Shown here in pieces: positions 1-12,989 of a DNA stretch of 64,000 nt (position 1 is the stretch's first letter; the number at the start of each line of letters is the position of its first letter). The notes beneath the pieces are model-generated. The model saw only the letters and a program-made list of their open reading frames with translations. It was not told the origin of the DNA and ran no database searches. Origin of the DNA: Pisolithus tinctorius (taxonomy: Eukaryota; Basidiomycota; Agaricomycetes; Boletales; Pisolithaceae); contig JANFAH010000036.1 in the NCBI GenBank assembly GCA_024663395.1, positions 124,001-188,000 on the forward strand, written 5' to 3'. Made by a program: the position numbers and the translations under genes.

Positions 1-793
1 CTTTTTTACATAAACTCGAGATACAAAATTCCTCAGTGACAAGTGATACACGTATTGCGAGACCTTAAGCATGACCGCGAGGTTGGGAACAGGATCATTG
101 GTAGCTCGTTACTCCCCTCTCTTCTGCCAGTACCGAGGTGCCACGTCCATTCCCTCTTGATTGCCGAATTTCTGCTACTAGCGATGGCGACAGCAGGTCG
201 ATCGTACTGTAACCAGTAATCCGGCTGATACGTCAGCTTCCATGGATAGCCCTTTCACAGCGTTCTCCGCTGATCAAAGACGCCCGCATTACGACATACT
301 AGTACGGTTTTTTTCCGGTTCAATTCTGTTGCCGAAAAGCAGAGGGCCCGGCCCTGCCCGGGTTGTCTCTCCTGAAGATTTGTCCTTAGTAGTACATACT
401 AAACGTAGTCGATTTCTTTTGCTGGCATTGGACGTGGAGCGGCACGGTCTCATCCGATTGACGTTGCACGCTTACCCACCAAGGTAATGACCGAGTTCGG
501 CCATACCCACGAATCCCATCAGTTTACAGACTCGCACAGTCTTTGTACACGCAGGGTGGCTCGACCCTATGTCGGTGTCACAAGGCGATAGCTCGAGAAG
601 GACTTCAGTGAATTGCAGAACGACCTGCCCGCGGTACGCGATCTGAGTGTCTAAGTTTTCAAATACAACAGTAGTGCGTGCACTGCAGAGGTTTTCACCG
701 GTATATACGAACAGTAAGTAGATTTCCCTGCCTACAATTCTCTCGCAGCTCCAAGGAAGATGGTCATTCCTTCTCTTCCATTTATTGATCAAA
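1..793. other. Left edge, no gene supported
   Basis: I see no supported gene here. An 81-codon plus-strand frame at 242-487 and a 112-codon minus-strand frame at 472-810 have no recognisable motif, and the second runs out of the 3' end of the neighbouring oxidase gene. The stretch just left of 794 is best read as the 3' flank and UTR of that gene. Confidence 0.4.
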
Positions 794-2900
794 TTAGAAC
801 TTGAATCCACCTGCCAGATTCATCACGTTGTAAGGATCGACGTGGTTCTTGATTTTCCTTAGTCGCTCAACGTTATTGCCGTACATGCGCTCCGACGGTG
901 TATCGAAGAGGGCACAGTTGCTGTAGAGTGGGGCATCTTTGACGTCCTGGCCAAGGGAGACCGCCTTATCAAGGAGTGTAGACGCGCTTTGCCGAACACC
1001 GTCATGCATCATGCCGTCCGATAGCTCAGAAATCCACGCGAAGTATAGAACAATTGGCATCACGACGTCCTTGTGCGTGGGCGGCCAGGCAGATGGGGCA
1101 GAGCTGTATCCCAGCGCCGCCGGCATAACGGGGGAGAAGTCGTACGAAATGAATACTCCCGAAAAGGGTAACAACGTTTGTCCCCAGTGCTACGGAGAAA
1201 ATTAATTTCCCTTGTCCTAAAATCGCAGTGTGAACATACGATGGACTCGTTGATAGCCGCTTCGATTAGGTCCGCAGAATATTCTGTCACAGTCACGGTG
1301 GCGAATATCCCACTGAGTGATATAAGCCAAAATTGTCCCCCGAGACGCAGACCGATACTTAACTTACCGCAATGATAGAGTAGAATTGACTGGGGCGGCT
1401 TCGGATGGCTGAAACGAGGAGAGCTCTTCGACCACCAACCCTTGTGGGAGGAGCTCCACTCCCGTCGCTAATGGCAGTGAATCCGTCTCCGGCCACGAAG
1501 AAGTTGCTAGGACTAGAGATAGGAATGACCGCGTCTTGATATCCCTGATCAACGCTGGGATGTCTAAGAAGGTATCGAAGACCCCAGGTACTGGGTCTGG
1601 GTTATCGTAGAAAAGTATGGTGACTACTAAGTGCTTTTTCCGATTTATCAGAAGTACGTTCCGATAGGTTGAAATGAACATAGCTTACATTTCCGGCGGC
1701 GTAATTGGTCGTCATGATAACCTGAGCCTTGGGGTCGCTGTTGTTCGCTGAGAAGTCGGCAGTCGCACGGATAACTTGATCGACAGAAGCCTCAGGATAG
1801 ATGATGACCCCACCCTGAAATCGAGGTTTAACTCTAACGTGCCATGGCATGCTACGGAAAGACTAACCCAGATCTGCCCTTGGGGATGAGTCTTCAAAAT
1901 AAATTTCGTTACGATACCCTTGCAACCTGTCAGTCTAACTTAAAGATGGCGGTGAAGGCAATTGCTACACACGAAATTGTCATAACCTCCCTAAAACAAA
2001 ATAGCTGGGTTATCAGGAGGTTCGCCAAATAAAACGGATGTCGATGACGCACCCTGAGACCAAAAAATAAATCAGGATGTGATGACTCCGTGACATCGAT
2101 CACTGCGCCGTCAGGCAGAACCAGCTCGAAGGACTCGACATTATCCAGCGCCAAACCGTACTGATTCGTTAGCCACGAGTATCCTTTGAGACCCAGTTAG
2201 GTGCTGCACTAAACTCTGAGAGTAGTTCATACCTCCACCAAGAGTGAAACCCGCGACACCTATTCCACTTACTCTTCCACCAACGACATTCACGCCATGA
2301 GGCTCAAGAGCGGTGTAAACATCATCCCAAATCACACCAGCCCCTACAGTCACAGTCCGTGATTCGGGATCATACACGATTTCTGAGAACCTAGACATCA
2401 CAATCTGTACGCCAATGGTGGAGGAGAAGCCCGGATTCAGCGTGTGGCCGCCGCCTTTAACCTTAAACAACCAATTAGTTAGGCAGTGTGAACAGTTTAC
2501 TACTTAAGAGAGACAGACAGCAAAAGGAACCCTGTTCTTCCCCAGAATTTGTAGCTGAAAGAGTCTCGCTCAAAGTCAGCCAGAAGCGGGTTGTACTCTG
2601 GGCATACCGCTATCCCAACGTCCGAGGGAGTGCCCGGCTCGAATGAACATCTCGCCCGCTCCGTACTTGAGGAGGCCCAATGACGAATGCCCTCCTCATA
2701 CGAAGGTCCTGTGAAATCAAGCTAGAGATAGAAGAATATAAGGAACAGACCGACGTACCAGAGTAGTGCACTGCGGATGCGGAGGAGACAGCAGCGGCAA
2801 TGACCTCGCAAGTCTCGCTGATCGTGTGTGAGTCTGTTAAGACACCTGTGGCAATCGCTCCAGTTGCTAGGACAAGACATAAGGAAGGGAAGAGAACCAT
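794..2900 (-). CDS. Secreted BBE-type FAD-linked oxidase
   Basis: This is a flavoprotein oxidase of the berberine-bridge-enzyme / 6-hydroxynicotine-oxidase-like family; the substrate cannot be told from sequence. The ATG at 2900 opens a hydrophobic signal peptide (MVLFPSLCLVLATGAIATG), so secretion is expected. The FAD-binding (PCMH) part shows CSFEPGTPSDVG, VKGGGHTLNPGFSST and, after splicing, GGGYSWLTNQYGLALDN and FGLRGGYDNFGIVTKF. The C-terminal BBE segment ends NVMNLAGGFKF followed by TAA (794-796). About nine short introns join cleanly, for example 2184-2232 (49 bp), and one internal exon is only 36 nt (2519-2554). All joins I checked keep the frame, so the gene looks intact. It is divergent from the mismatch-repair gene at 3672. 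The family is certain; individual exon borders are inferred by eye. Confidence 0.85.
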
Positions 2901-3671
2901 TGCTTTCTTCTGGCTTCGAATGGCCTGATAAAATATACTAGTACTCACTCTGCAGGGTCGGAGTACGCGTGGACCGCTCCCATTCGTTTCCACGTCGTCA
3001 AATGCATCGAATGCGTGGCAAAAAGGAAGGAAGGGGTCATCCTCTTTTCCTTAATAAATCTTCCTTGATTGGCAGTCACCGGAACAAATCCCCCTTACGA
3101 AGGGGATTCTCCTCAGGGAAGGGGGCCGAGGATACGTGTAAGTAGGTAAAATAGTCATTCCAATCCAGATCCCTTGAAATTTGATGGTCAATTGAGGCGA
3201 CAAACTCACAGAAACCTTGTGGCACATGTACAGAGCAATATTTGTGACACGTACTGCGATAACGATAACTGGTTATTTGAGTATGAACGTTGTTTGATAG
3301 AAGACTGTATATGACCCAGCGTTAGCTGCATCTGACAGTGACGGGTGATATGCGCGACAGAGGGGCTATAGGCCATACTGTGCAGCTTGTATTTTGCAGT
3401 GGGTGTTACTGAGTGGAAAAGCCACTTTATGCAAATTACGGTCGGTAGTGATGGTAAATACAGTGTGGAGGACGGGCGAAACGAGTAACGAGCTGTGGAC
3501 GCTGAGGAGACCCGCTGAACGGTGGCGCAACAAAGATGTGGTGAGAAATTGCTCAGGTTTACCGCTCGGCTGGACCAAGCCAGCACCTACACTACGAGTA
3601 TTCGATGCGCTATTGAGTGGTAAGGTTTCCGGTCACCCGTCCATCTTGTCTGGTGATTCCCGGGGAAAAGC
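2901..3671. promoter_or_regulatory. Divergent intergenic region, oxidase / PMS1
   Basis: These 771 bp separate two genes transcribed away from each other and must hold both promoters. I could not pick out a convincing TATA box or operator. Several short ORFs (3206-3756) overlap in different frames and carry no family motif, so I leave them out. Confidence 0.4.
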
Positions 3672-6600
3672 ATGCCTGGCAGCGGTGGAGACGGCAGTAT
3701 CAGAGCAATCGACACGCACACTGTTCATCGCATCACGTCTGGTCAAGTTGTTATAGACTTACAGTCAGCGGTCAAAGAACTGGTCGAAAATTCGCTGGAC
3801 GCTGGGGCGACTGCCATCGGTATGTTACTTGCCATTCGCGTTTCACGCCCTGAACTCTGTTCGCATTCTATGTGTCTATTAAAAGAGGTTCGCTTTCAAA
3901 ACTACGGACTCAGGTCCATCGAGGTCGTCGACAACGGAGTTGGCATCGCACCACGAGACCACGAAGGCATCGGTGAGCAAGTCTCTTTCGTGTACTATAT
4001 CCTGTTGGTCGACCAACCATAACATCCCGACACTTTCCAAAGCACTCAAACACTACACGTCGAAACTATCGTCTTTTGAAGATGTCTCTCGCATTCACAC
4101 TTTTGGCTTTCGCGGGGAGGCCCTTTCCTCCCTTTGCGCCCTAAGCGATGGTCTCACCATCGCAACAGCGACGGCCTCAGAAGCTCCGATGGGTACAGTC
4201 CTCGAAGTAGATGGAAACGGGAGGCTTAAGAGTAAGAAAGCTAAGGTTGCCCGACAGGTATGTCATAGTCAGTCCACACCAAAGTCGAAATGATTATTCA
4301 TTGGACTTTGTTTTCGCACCCAGCGAGGTACGACAGTCACAGTCGCCAATCTATTCAGGCCCCTTCCTGTGCGCCGAAAGGAACTCGAGAGAAACATCAA
4401 ACGCGAGTTTCAGAAAGCTTTGAGCATATTGCACGCGTATGCGCTCGTCCCCTGTTCAAAAGAGAATAAGGGTGTCCGCCTCACAGTGACTAATCAAATG
4501 GAGAATGGGTGAGTCAGGGTGCTGCGTTCTGAATTCTCGTGAACACCCTTTAGCCGCAAGGTCGTACAACTTAAGACGGACGGGACTCCCTCTCTACGTG
4601 CATCCGTCACTGCACTCTGGGGAACCAGGGCGTTGGACAACGTCACCGACCTTGATCTCTCCTTCCACGTGGAAACAGAGAAGAGTGTTCTTAGGAGGCA
4701 GAAGCAAGCAAGTACTGATTCAGAAACGTATATTCCAGTGTTTATACTCCTTTTTCTATGTTGAACGTTGAGTGCTAGTTCTCCTATCACACCAGTTCGT
4801 GTACAAGGCCTCATGTCCAAGTTCACGCTTGGTGCTGGGCGAACCACGAACGATCGTCAATACTTTTTTATCAACGGGCGGCCATACAATGCAGGAAAGG
4901 TTGGTTTATTTGACAGGAGCAGCGACACCCGCTGATAGCTTGACACACCAGGTTCAAAAAGCCTTCAACGAGGTATACCGCACTTTCAATATCAGCCAGG
5001 CCCCATTCGTCATCGCAGACCTCGTCCTCCCTACACGTAAGTTACTTATAACACCTGTTTCATACAGTCTCCTCGTTCATGTTTGACCTATCTGTCTGGT
5101 CACTTTCATCGTCAACATTCGACTCGCAGATGCTTGCGATATCAACGTAAGCCCAGACAAACGGACCATCTTCTTGCACAGCGAAAATAACTTTGTACTG
5201 GCTCTCAAGGTAGGTTGCGTGATTCGTCCTGCAAACGCTTTAATGTCTTTTTTCCAATGGTTTCCTCCGCGTTATTTGCCACTCGTTTGTATGTGCATGG
5301 TCAGGAATCCCTCGAGAAAGTGTTTTCGTCTGCGCGTTCGACCTACGAGGTTAATGTCACCTGCGAGCAGTCGACGTCGGATAAAACCCGAACAAAACTC
5401 CAAGGACACCCTCTCGCACCATCACCTTCATCCGCGCCCTCACCCGGCGGGTCGCAAAGTGGCCATCGGACGCTGACAACTGGGGACTCGGGATCAGTAG
5501 TAGAACCGTTGACATCTGGCGGACCGCACAATTCTCCAGAGCCACCAGAGGGGAATGACGATCGAGATGGATGCCGACCTCCGTCACCTACGCTCGTCGC
5601 GCCTGCGCACGCCCTTCCAAATGCCGGCATTCCCCGAATGGGTAAGGAACTGGCATCTGAGGCTGCTACGAACACAAACACGAGAAAAAAGTCGACGTTC
5701 CCACCAGGATACGTGAGTGACGACATGGATATAGCGGATGAGGAGCTTGGTGTAGAAAATGGCATGGGAAGGAAAGGTGTAGATCAGGGACGGAAAGGTT
5801 CCCCCATCGGCGCCAAGGCCTAGAGCACCTTTTTCGACTAGCGAAGTGCGAGGATTGCCCGTATCGATCTCAGGATCGGAAGTCGCACCAGTATATCCGG
5901 ATACCGACCGTGCGAAGCCACGATCAGCACAGACCGTACTGAACACGAGTGGGGCAGTGTGGAATTTGAAAAGGGTTTTGGGAGAGAACACGAGTGACGG
6001 TGGTGGGTGGGATGGACGGCTTGCGAAGCGGGCGAAAGTGACCGATACTGGGTCTGGACGAGGGGATCTTTCGAGGTTTGTCGCTGAGGGCACTCGGCGA
6101 GGGATAGGGAAGGGTGGCGACGATGGTTCCGCTGATGCTTCGATGGAGGTCGACGAGGACGAGAATACCGTTCTCAGAGGGATGTCGTCGCGACCATTGC
6201 TTGCGTGTCCAAAGAAAAAATCTCCAAAGGAACCGAGCTTGGAATTGGATGACAGACCTTCGTCCCAGGACACACTTTGCGTCGCTTCCGAGGACGAGGG
6301 TGTGCCTGGGATAGAGGTGGATGTCGAACGTGCTCAGGTGGCTTCAAAGCCAAGACCTTCGTCCTCACGTGCGCATTCGCTCGGCTCCAGTTTGAACCAA
6401 CGGCGGTCCAGAAATTTACCAACTGTGCGGGAGGACCCTAGCGTCACAGACCTCTCACCAGACGGTCGGGACGTCAGCCCGACACTCGTAGAGAGTCACG
6501 TTCCTGATGATGTGAGGGTGGTTTCAAGGTCTGGACCGTGCAAAACGCCGCAATCCTATGACGACGTCATACTTCGTGTCGATTTAGATAGTTTGCGAGT

Positions 6601-7698
6601 CCGTTACGAGGATTTGGGCGCCCGAAGTCATTTAACCTCGTCATTGGTTAAGATACGGTCGCAGAATGGAGCCGCGCAGAGAAACGACGTAGCTATCGAA
6701 AACGCCAACCTCGTGAGCGCTCCTTCAGACGAAATCGCCTCTGCTGCCCTCTCCCGGATTATTTCCAAGGGAGACTTCATGCATATGGATGTGGTGGGAC
6801 AATTTAATCTTGGCTTTATTATCGTTCGAAAACGCACACCAGAGGTGGATACGGATAAGGCAGTGGCTGAGATAAGCGTGGAGGATGACCTGTTCGTGGT
6901 AGATCAACATGCCGCAGATGAAAAATGGAACTTTGAAACTTTGCAAGAGACAACAGCTATCGAGTCCCAGCGGCTGTTCAGGTACGGGTCACTTGTATTT
7001 TCACGCCTGTCTTCCTGTCTAGTTTAACAACAGCAATTGTTCCCATAGGCCTCGACCGTTGAATCTTACAGCAGCCGATGAGCTGGTTGCACTCGAGAAT
7101 ATGGATGTCCTGAAACGCAACGGTTTTGAGGTCGGCCCGGTCGAGGTGTCGACTGGCGTAGATCACCAAGCTGGCGCTGCTGACATTGAATATGAGGAGG
7201 AGGAAAGCTCGCCAAACGCTCGATTGCATCTCATGGCACAACCTATTTCCAAGGATACGGTGTTCGACATGAAAGGTAACCGTCGCTTTCACGCACGTGA
7301 TCATCACTAACCAGCAGACGCATATTTACTAGATCTGGAAGAGCTCATCCACCTCATGCAAGACCGTCCAAGGGGTACGATGGTACGATGTTCGAAAGCG
7401 CGCGCTATGTTTGCGATGCGTGCCTGTCGACGGAGCGTCATGATAGGGCGACCGCTAGACAAGTCGCGTATGACTACTGTGCGTTCTTCAACCAATTCTT
7501 TCGCGTTTGAAACTGACACGTCAGATGCGAATGCGCTTTCGGCGCGAGCAGATCGTACGACACATGGCATCTATGGACCAGCCTTGGAATTGTCCTCATG
7601 GAAGGCCCACAATGCGGCACCTATCAGACCTAACTTCCTTTGGACGTTACGATCCACCCTCGCGTACAGTTAACTGGCAGGAGTTCGGAGCAGAGTGA
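3672..7698 (+). CDS. PMS1: DNA mismatch repair endonuclease PMS1 (MutL family)
   Basis: This is the PMS1 homologue (PMS2 in animals), the endonuclease partner of MLH1 in the MutL-alpha complex that nicks DNA during mismatch repair in the nucleus. The N-terminal GHKL ATPase is clear: [17 protein letters not shown], then [21 protein letters not shown] and the second-domain motif [11 protein letters not shown] long acidic, Ser/Pro-rich linker (about 5.3-6.7 kb) follows. The C-terminal nuclease domain carries VGQFNLGFI, the metal-binding [12 protein letters not shown] (DQHA-X2-E-X4-E), [12 protein letters not shown] and [11 protein letters not shown]. The start at 3672 gives a usual N-terminus ([17 protein letters not shown]). 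About ten introns are needed. One, 5713-5782 (gtgagt...gtgtag), repairs what would otherwise be an in-frame TAG at 5821, so no frameshift need be assumed. Another joins KSRMTT to IVRHM near 7.48-7.55 kb. The product is roughly 1,100 residues and looks intact. Confidence 0.93.
5713..5782 (+). other. Phase-0 intron in PMS1 linker
   Basis: Donor gtgagt at 5713 follows the codon for Tyr, and the acceptor gtgtag ends at 5782. Removing the 70 bp moves the reading from frame 1 to frame 2 and bypasses the TAG at 5821. Without this splice the gene would look broken into two ORFs (ending 5823 and resuming just after it). Confidence 0.75.
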
Positions 7699-7967
7699 GG
7701 GGTCGAATGATGGCGAATGAAGAGGATATAGTGTGGTCACTACATACACGAGACATGTGTCTTGGTTAATCATCTGTGTGTGCGACACAGGACTTACCCC
7801 AGTTGATAGGAGTACATTTAGAGCTTTGCGAAATCTAATTCTGTAATGAGCCACCGCTTACATTATCTGACATTCGTAGATCCGCGAGATGTCAACCCTT
7901 GCTATTTGTAAACGCGAACCAAGTCACCTACTAGCTTTAAAACGTCAGGTTCGTTCACCGTATCGAT

Positions 7968-8985
7968 ATGCCCGAAGGAGTATTGGTTACGGACTTTCCC
8001 CTCAAGCAGCATCCTACCGGGCCTAACCACTCCATCGTGATCTATGGTGACGTTCTCTCGCCTTGTGCTACCAAATCAATGGGCTTGAGTATGTCGGAGG
8101 AGCAAACCCGGGGGGACACACCTTAGATCGACATGCTCGAAGTGAGGATTGGAGCTTGGGGTTGGACCGCATTCATTCTGGGATTTGGGCTTCTCGCAGA
8201 CGAGTTTACGAGGCTATCCTCAAGATCTGGGACCTCACCCCGGTAAGTACCAGTACTTGGCATAAGGATGGATGTGGAAACGAGACGGCGGTGTGAAATC
8301 TCCGCAATACGTACCTGGATAAGGAGAAAAGTATACGTGTGCTTATTCCTTCGCCCGTTTGCCGGTGAGGTGGGTGCGGCGCATGGCGCACCTGGACCGT
8401 GGTCGACTATTCCACTTTATATGACTGGTGGAAATATAGACATGAAGCATTTGTGTGAGGGGCTCGACGCCGTATCTACCCCTCCAGGCGGAAGGTGTAC
8501 TTTTCTCTATCGGAGTAAGTGGCTAGATTGGCTTCTGGTGGTTTAGGCGTCGTCGATGATGTTAGGCTTATTGCGGATATCCGCCCCGGGATGGACATGC
8601 TGCACGAGGTGACGGAGAGGTAAGTTGAGTGATGCTAATCGTTAGCCGTGTCCGCGGAAGAGTGTTGAATGCTCGAGCGTTCTCCATAGAGGAGTGCGGT
8701 ACTGCTTGGTTGCATCTATCTTCTCTAATTCATACGAGGCATCAAAATGGGCACTGCTACCGAAGGGTTGGCGAAGGTCGCTGCGTGGCTCACAGTCCGC
8801 AAGGACAAACCTTACGCAAAATATTCCAACTTTAAAGTAACCAGTCCTGATGCTGGAGAAAAGGAATACTATTGCGTATCGGCGTTGATTCTGGTTAGTG
8901 TTCGGGTTCATACCGTTCTTTTCAAACCTTCGAAAGTGCTACTGCATCGACCGACAGATATCAGGGAAGCCCGAACATAAACTAG
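7968..8985 (+). CDS. Unidentified spliced gene or gene remnant
   Basis: I do not recognise this product. Segments with coding character succeed one another on the plus strand: MPEGVLVTDFPLKQHPTGPN from 7968, RSEDWSLGLDRIHSGIWASR near 8.15 kb, GAPGPWSTIPLYMTGGNIDM near 8.4 kb, VVDDVRLIADIRPGMDMLHE near 8.57 kb, and a lysine-rich stretch near 8.8 kb. Good gtaagt donors lie at 8243, near 8515 and near 8623. The acceptors I can find do not restore one continuous frame through all blocks, notably between 8243 and 8332. It may be a gene with introns I misplace, or a decayed copy. Extent and start are uncertain. Confidence 0.35.
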
Positions 8986-8989
8986 AAAG

Positions 8990-11780
8990 ACAGGAGGCAT
9001 ACATGCTGTGCAATGTGGCTAGAGACCTGAGAACGCATGAAGTAGCAAGAGGTCACCGTTAACGCCATCGGTGGTGTGCTGGGATCTACTCACGCGGTGA
9101 GCATCTTACACCTCATAATGAACCACGAAGTGGATATGTTCAGCCACGTAAGTCTAGTCATGTTGCGTTTTGGTTGAGGTCACTGATATAGCATAGGATC
9201 CGAGGTCGGGATGATGATACCCAAACATGTCTCTGAGAAAGTCCATGGAAGATCAAGATCCTCGCTTGCTCAGATATGTACACCGTGCAACTATAACTAG
9301 AACATACGGGTGCGACGATCCAACACACCAGCCTAATATTACATCCTCTCTAACAGCCTTGCACCTGACAAGTAACAATCGCATCGCAGCATCACTTGAC
9401 ACCCGCGCGCAGAGATTCCAACCATAACCTCGCCCTCGCATTACCTAGGCCCCTGGCCACGAGGGTCTCCTATGCAGCAGTGATAGCGTGGGACAAGCGG
9501 AAGGCAAAATGTCACTACTCTACTGCATCTTCAAAGCCGTTGCGACAACACCTAGAGTAGGTCCTGAGTAGGACTGCGATATCTCAGACATGCGTCGATC
9601 TAGGATCGGGGTCGGCAGCGGCAAAAGCTGTGAGCGTACTGCAAGTAAGGTCCGGAGCCGCCTTGAGAGGATAACTTCCTGTCCCAACTTGCAAGTATAA
9701 ATGTTTATTCCAACAGCGTGTTAGTGGGCGATCAGTAATTGGTAGACACTGCGTACCGCTCGTCTTGGATCTTAATGGCTGACTGTCTCAGGATCCTCAA
9801 AGGCGTTGCGCTTTTCTTCGTTCGCTTCATTTGCTCAGTGCTTGACAGATGACGTCTCTTTGATGATCTGATCGAGAAGAGTCAGGGGTACCCTCCCTTA
9901 GTACTCATACTCAACGACAATCCATACTAATTCAGGTGCCCGGGTCGATTGACCCATGGGGAAACCCACCAGATCTAAGATTTCGAAGAACTGGGCGAAA
10001 TGAAGATCCTGCCGCGAAGCGACGGCGCATATCATCTTGTCGAAATGGCATTGTTCGTACGTTCGATCAGCGACCCCTAGGGATACACCGTCTTCGATCA
10101 TATCATGAGTTAATGCAATCGGATATAGGAGGTACATTACCTGCTTCGCAGAGGATCGATTTCCCTATTTTCCATCTTTCCGGGTCGACGAAACCTGACG
10201 CCGTTAACGTCAGTAATTAATCCCAGCTGGTCGAGTTGTGCTACTTGTCTCGCCATTCCTCTGCCGGCCCGCTTTCGCTCGTGTAGGAATCAAAGGTGAG
10301 GTTTAATCGATCGTACTCGGCGTATTCCTTGACGATGAAATTGAGCGGCTTCGACTTTAACGTTAAGATCGCATTCTGCCTCTCAGGACATCTCAACGTA
10401 TACGTCGTAGAGATGCTTGATACCATCCTTTCTGAGCTCTTCCAGAGAGCGTGTTCCTCGAAACCGACTGCGATCATGCCGAACTGAACCGCGGCGAGAA
10501 GTGTCACGTTGACGCACAACGCACATGAAACGGGTTACCCGCAGTCCTCAAGCGTCAAGATATTTGTGAGGTGGCCTCCCAACTACGAGCCTTGCACAAG
10601 TTGACCAAGAATGGGCTGATTATGGTACTTCGGAGGTGTTTGACACAGAATGGTTTTGCTTTGAGACATCAGGGGATGAGAACTCGATAGCGGCCTTTTT
10701 TTCTGCTCCTGAGTACTCATTGACGGCTTTGCAGTTGGACCTTCGTCTGCGAGGGTATGAATTTGGTCGAGACCTCACGAAGGAGGCTGGCATTGTTGCA
10801 ATAGAGGCTGTCATAGCTGATTGGACAAGACGAAACTGCCGGGTCGGAACTACATGCGGAATGCTCACAAATCCTAAGTAACGATAGAATGCATGGGACA
10901 CGGACGGCGCGCACGCCTGCATGTCAGAACGCAAGGAATGCTTACATTGGACACCCCCTTTGCGGCCAGCTCATCAGGCTTTCCAGGAAACCTGAATCAA
11001 GGTAGTGGGACAGGAAAGTCGGCACATTTCTTTTCATAGTCAGCGCCGGTGTACCCTCCAGGTCTAGCGGCAACGGTGCATAAGAGAACAATTTGCAGCG
11101 CGACAGCCATAAATTATGTAAAGAGGACATTTCTTACGGCGGTCACACAGCAGAAGGTTTGTTCACACACCCACAGCATCGGAGTTTCACGTCGGAGACA
11201 AAAATCGTGTCTGTGCCCACAGCACAACGTTGTTTGCCTCCGACTTGAAACTCCGCTTATGATCTGGAAGCCGAGCGTTTGGCGGCCGAAGTTGGCCCGC
11301 CGAAACTTGCCTTGCTGTGAGCAATAGGCTCAGGCCAGCTTTTTGATTTCAGGCTTTATCGTTACACCACAAGGTCACTCCTTCGTTTGTTGAGCTCGAT
11401 TCATTAGTGATGATTCTCATGCCCGCTGTGAATAGCTCCATAGCATCTGGGCTGCCGCTGTTTGCCTGACATTGTAAATTGAAGAAATCATGCGACTTAT
11501 CAATCCAGGAATCCAGGAAATATGCTGAAACTTCCTTCGGGTGTGATGCACGCCTTTGAGAGCAAGTGTTTTATTGTATTATACATATTTCGGAACTGAA
11601 GTTGAATGTACAGAAAACATACAGCAAACATCATTTACAGTTCAGCAGCAAGAGCAGCAGTAGCGTTGATTCCATACTCGTCCTCTTAAGGTCTTCTAAG
11701 GTGCTACTAACACCAGCAACTACCGCAATCATCGTAACCTGATGATAGAGTTTTTGCGCACGTACAACGACACCGGATAA
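8990..11780. other. Gene-poor stretch
   Basis: No gene can be supported. Two minus-strand frames (10241-10519, starting with a hydrophobic MCVNVTLLAAVQFGMIAVGF, and 9898-10137) could be exons of one lost gene, but no splice pair or family motif links them convincingly. The rest holds only short overlapping ORFs. Confidence 0.4.
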
Positions 11781-11880
11781 GTAACTTACGGCGTCGCATA
11801 TCACACAGCGCCATCAAGTGTGTATGAACGCCTGTGTCGTTGCATGAGGTGCATACCGAATGAAGTAGAGGAATGGCGAC

Positions 11881-12111
11881 TTACGTGTTGATGCCCTGGA
11901 AGTGAACGGGGGCCTCGTCGCCGTGCTGGGATTTTGAACCAGCATCGTTAAATACCTGGCCTTGGAAACACAGGTAAGCAGACTTGCAATTTGGGCAAAT
12001 CATTTGAACAGGAATATTCTGGGAGAGATTGGGAGTGGAGTTTTCTGACGCCACCATTTCCAGCCCCTCTGGGACAGTAGGGGGGCGCTCTGGGTATGTT
12101 GCGTTAGACAT
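11881..12111 (-). CDS. Short unidentified ORF with TATA box, probable first exon
   Basis: The ATG at 12111 opens a 76-codon frame (MSNATYPERPPTVPEGLEMV...) with a CPNCKSAYLC Cys cluster. I know no family for it. A TATA box lies 37 bp upstream. The frame ends GINT-stop, but the sequence there reads ATCAACAC|gtaagt, so the codons before 11881 are more likely the end of an exon. A stretch beyond (about 11.82-11.86 kb) resembles the start of the next exon in related copies at 16.7 and 20.7 kb, where ...NGINP meets LMQRCRRS. This makes it the leftmost and best-preserved member of a repeated gene-like family. Function is unknown. Confidence 0.4.
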   Translation of the reverse strand: MSNATYPERPPTVPEGLEMVASENSTPNLSQNIPVQMICPNCKSAYLCFQGQVFNDAGSKSQHGDEAPVHFQGINT

Positions 12112-12147
12112 TGTCGATGCACTATGTTTCTTGTGACAACACATCGC

Positions 12148-12157
12148 TTTTTATAAG
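12148..12157 (-). promoter_or_regulatory. TATA box
   Basis: Read on the minus strand this is CTTATAAAAA, lying 37 bp upstream of the ATG at 12111. Position and composition fit a core promoter for that ORF. Confidence 0.45.
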
Positions 12158-12989
12158 CCCAGGAGGTGTGCGTGCAATGGGATGTTTACGCAAGCAACGC
12201 AGGCCAAGTTTGTTGGATCTGCTGCGAATGGCCAACGGCGTCGTGGCGCAGTAAATCATGCAATGGGATCAAGCGGTAAGCAATATATGTGCCTATTATC
12301 AAATTATCAAATTATCAACGCAACGCCTGCCTTCTGACTTGCTTGCAATCGGATCTGTGAAGTGAAGACGGCGAAGCCTCGCGGAAAACGACACCCAGAA
12401 GTGGTATGTGGAAGTGGAGCGGTGTATGCAGAAAACAAAGGTAGCAGAAGCTTCCATTCTGCTCGTGTTTATTTGAACCATGCACTGTCCATGTTCTCAT
12501 AAGAAGCTGTATTTCCGTCAGGGGCTTCTGTCGTTCGGTCATTAGCCTGAGCAATGGAATGCAGGCTAAGACATGATGCTCCGCAGGCGCTCATGTAGAT
12601 CTAGTACCTACTTATCAACTACTATACTGTTGACCAGAAACCTTCCTGACCTCAAAACAGGGGAATTTTGTCTTCAGCTGCATTGTCTGTTTCCTGTGTG
12701 AGCCAAACATCTGCAATGTCAGAATTTGCCATCGCGATAGGCCGATAACATAGAGTAACCTAAGAACGGATTAGAAATCCGAATCATGAGAAGTGCTTAA
12801 CAATTGCGTTAACAATGAGATCGCTGAGCAGAATAGTTGGCGGTCAGCGTGTTCGCTGAGAAGATTCATTCCAGATATCCGCGCGGTAAAGCCGCACTGC
12901 GTAAATCAATCCGATCATAGTTGCAGCAGGAATCAAGCCGTATACATTGCGTACCCCATCATCAATAATAGCTAGGTATCCGCTTTATT

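Noticed and set aside
5215..5823. Apparent frameshift splitting PMS1 at the TAG at 5821
   Set aside because: An intron at 5713-5782 with good splice signals and matching phase removes the stop and joins the frames.
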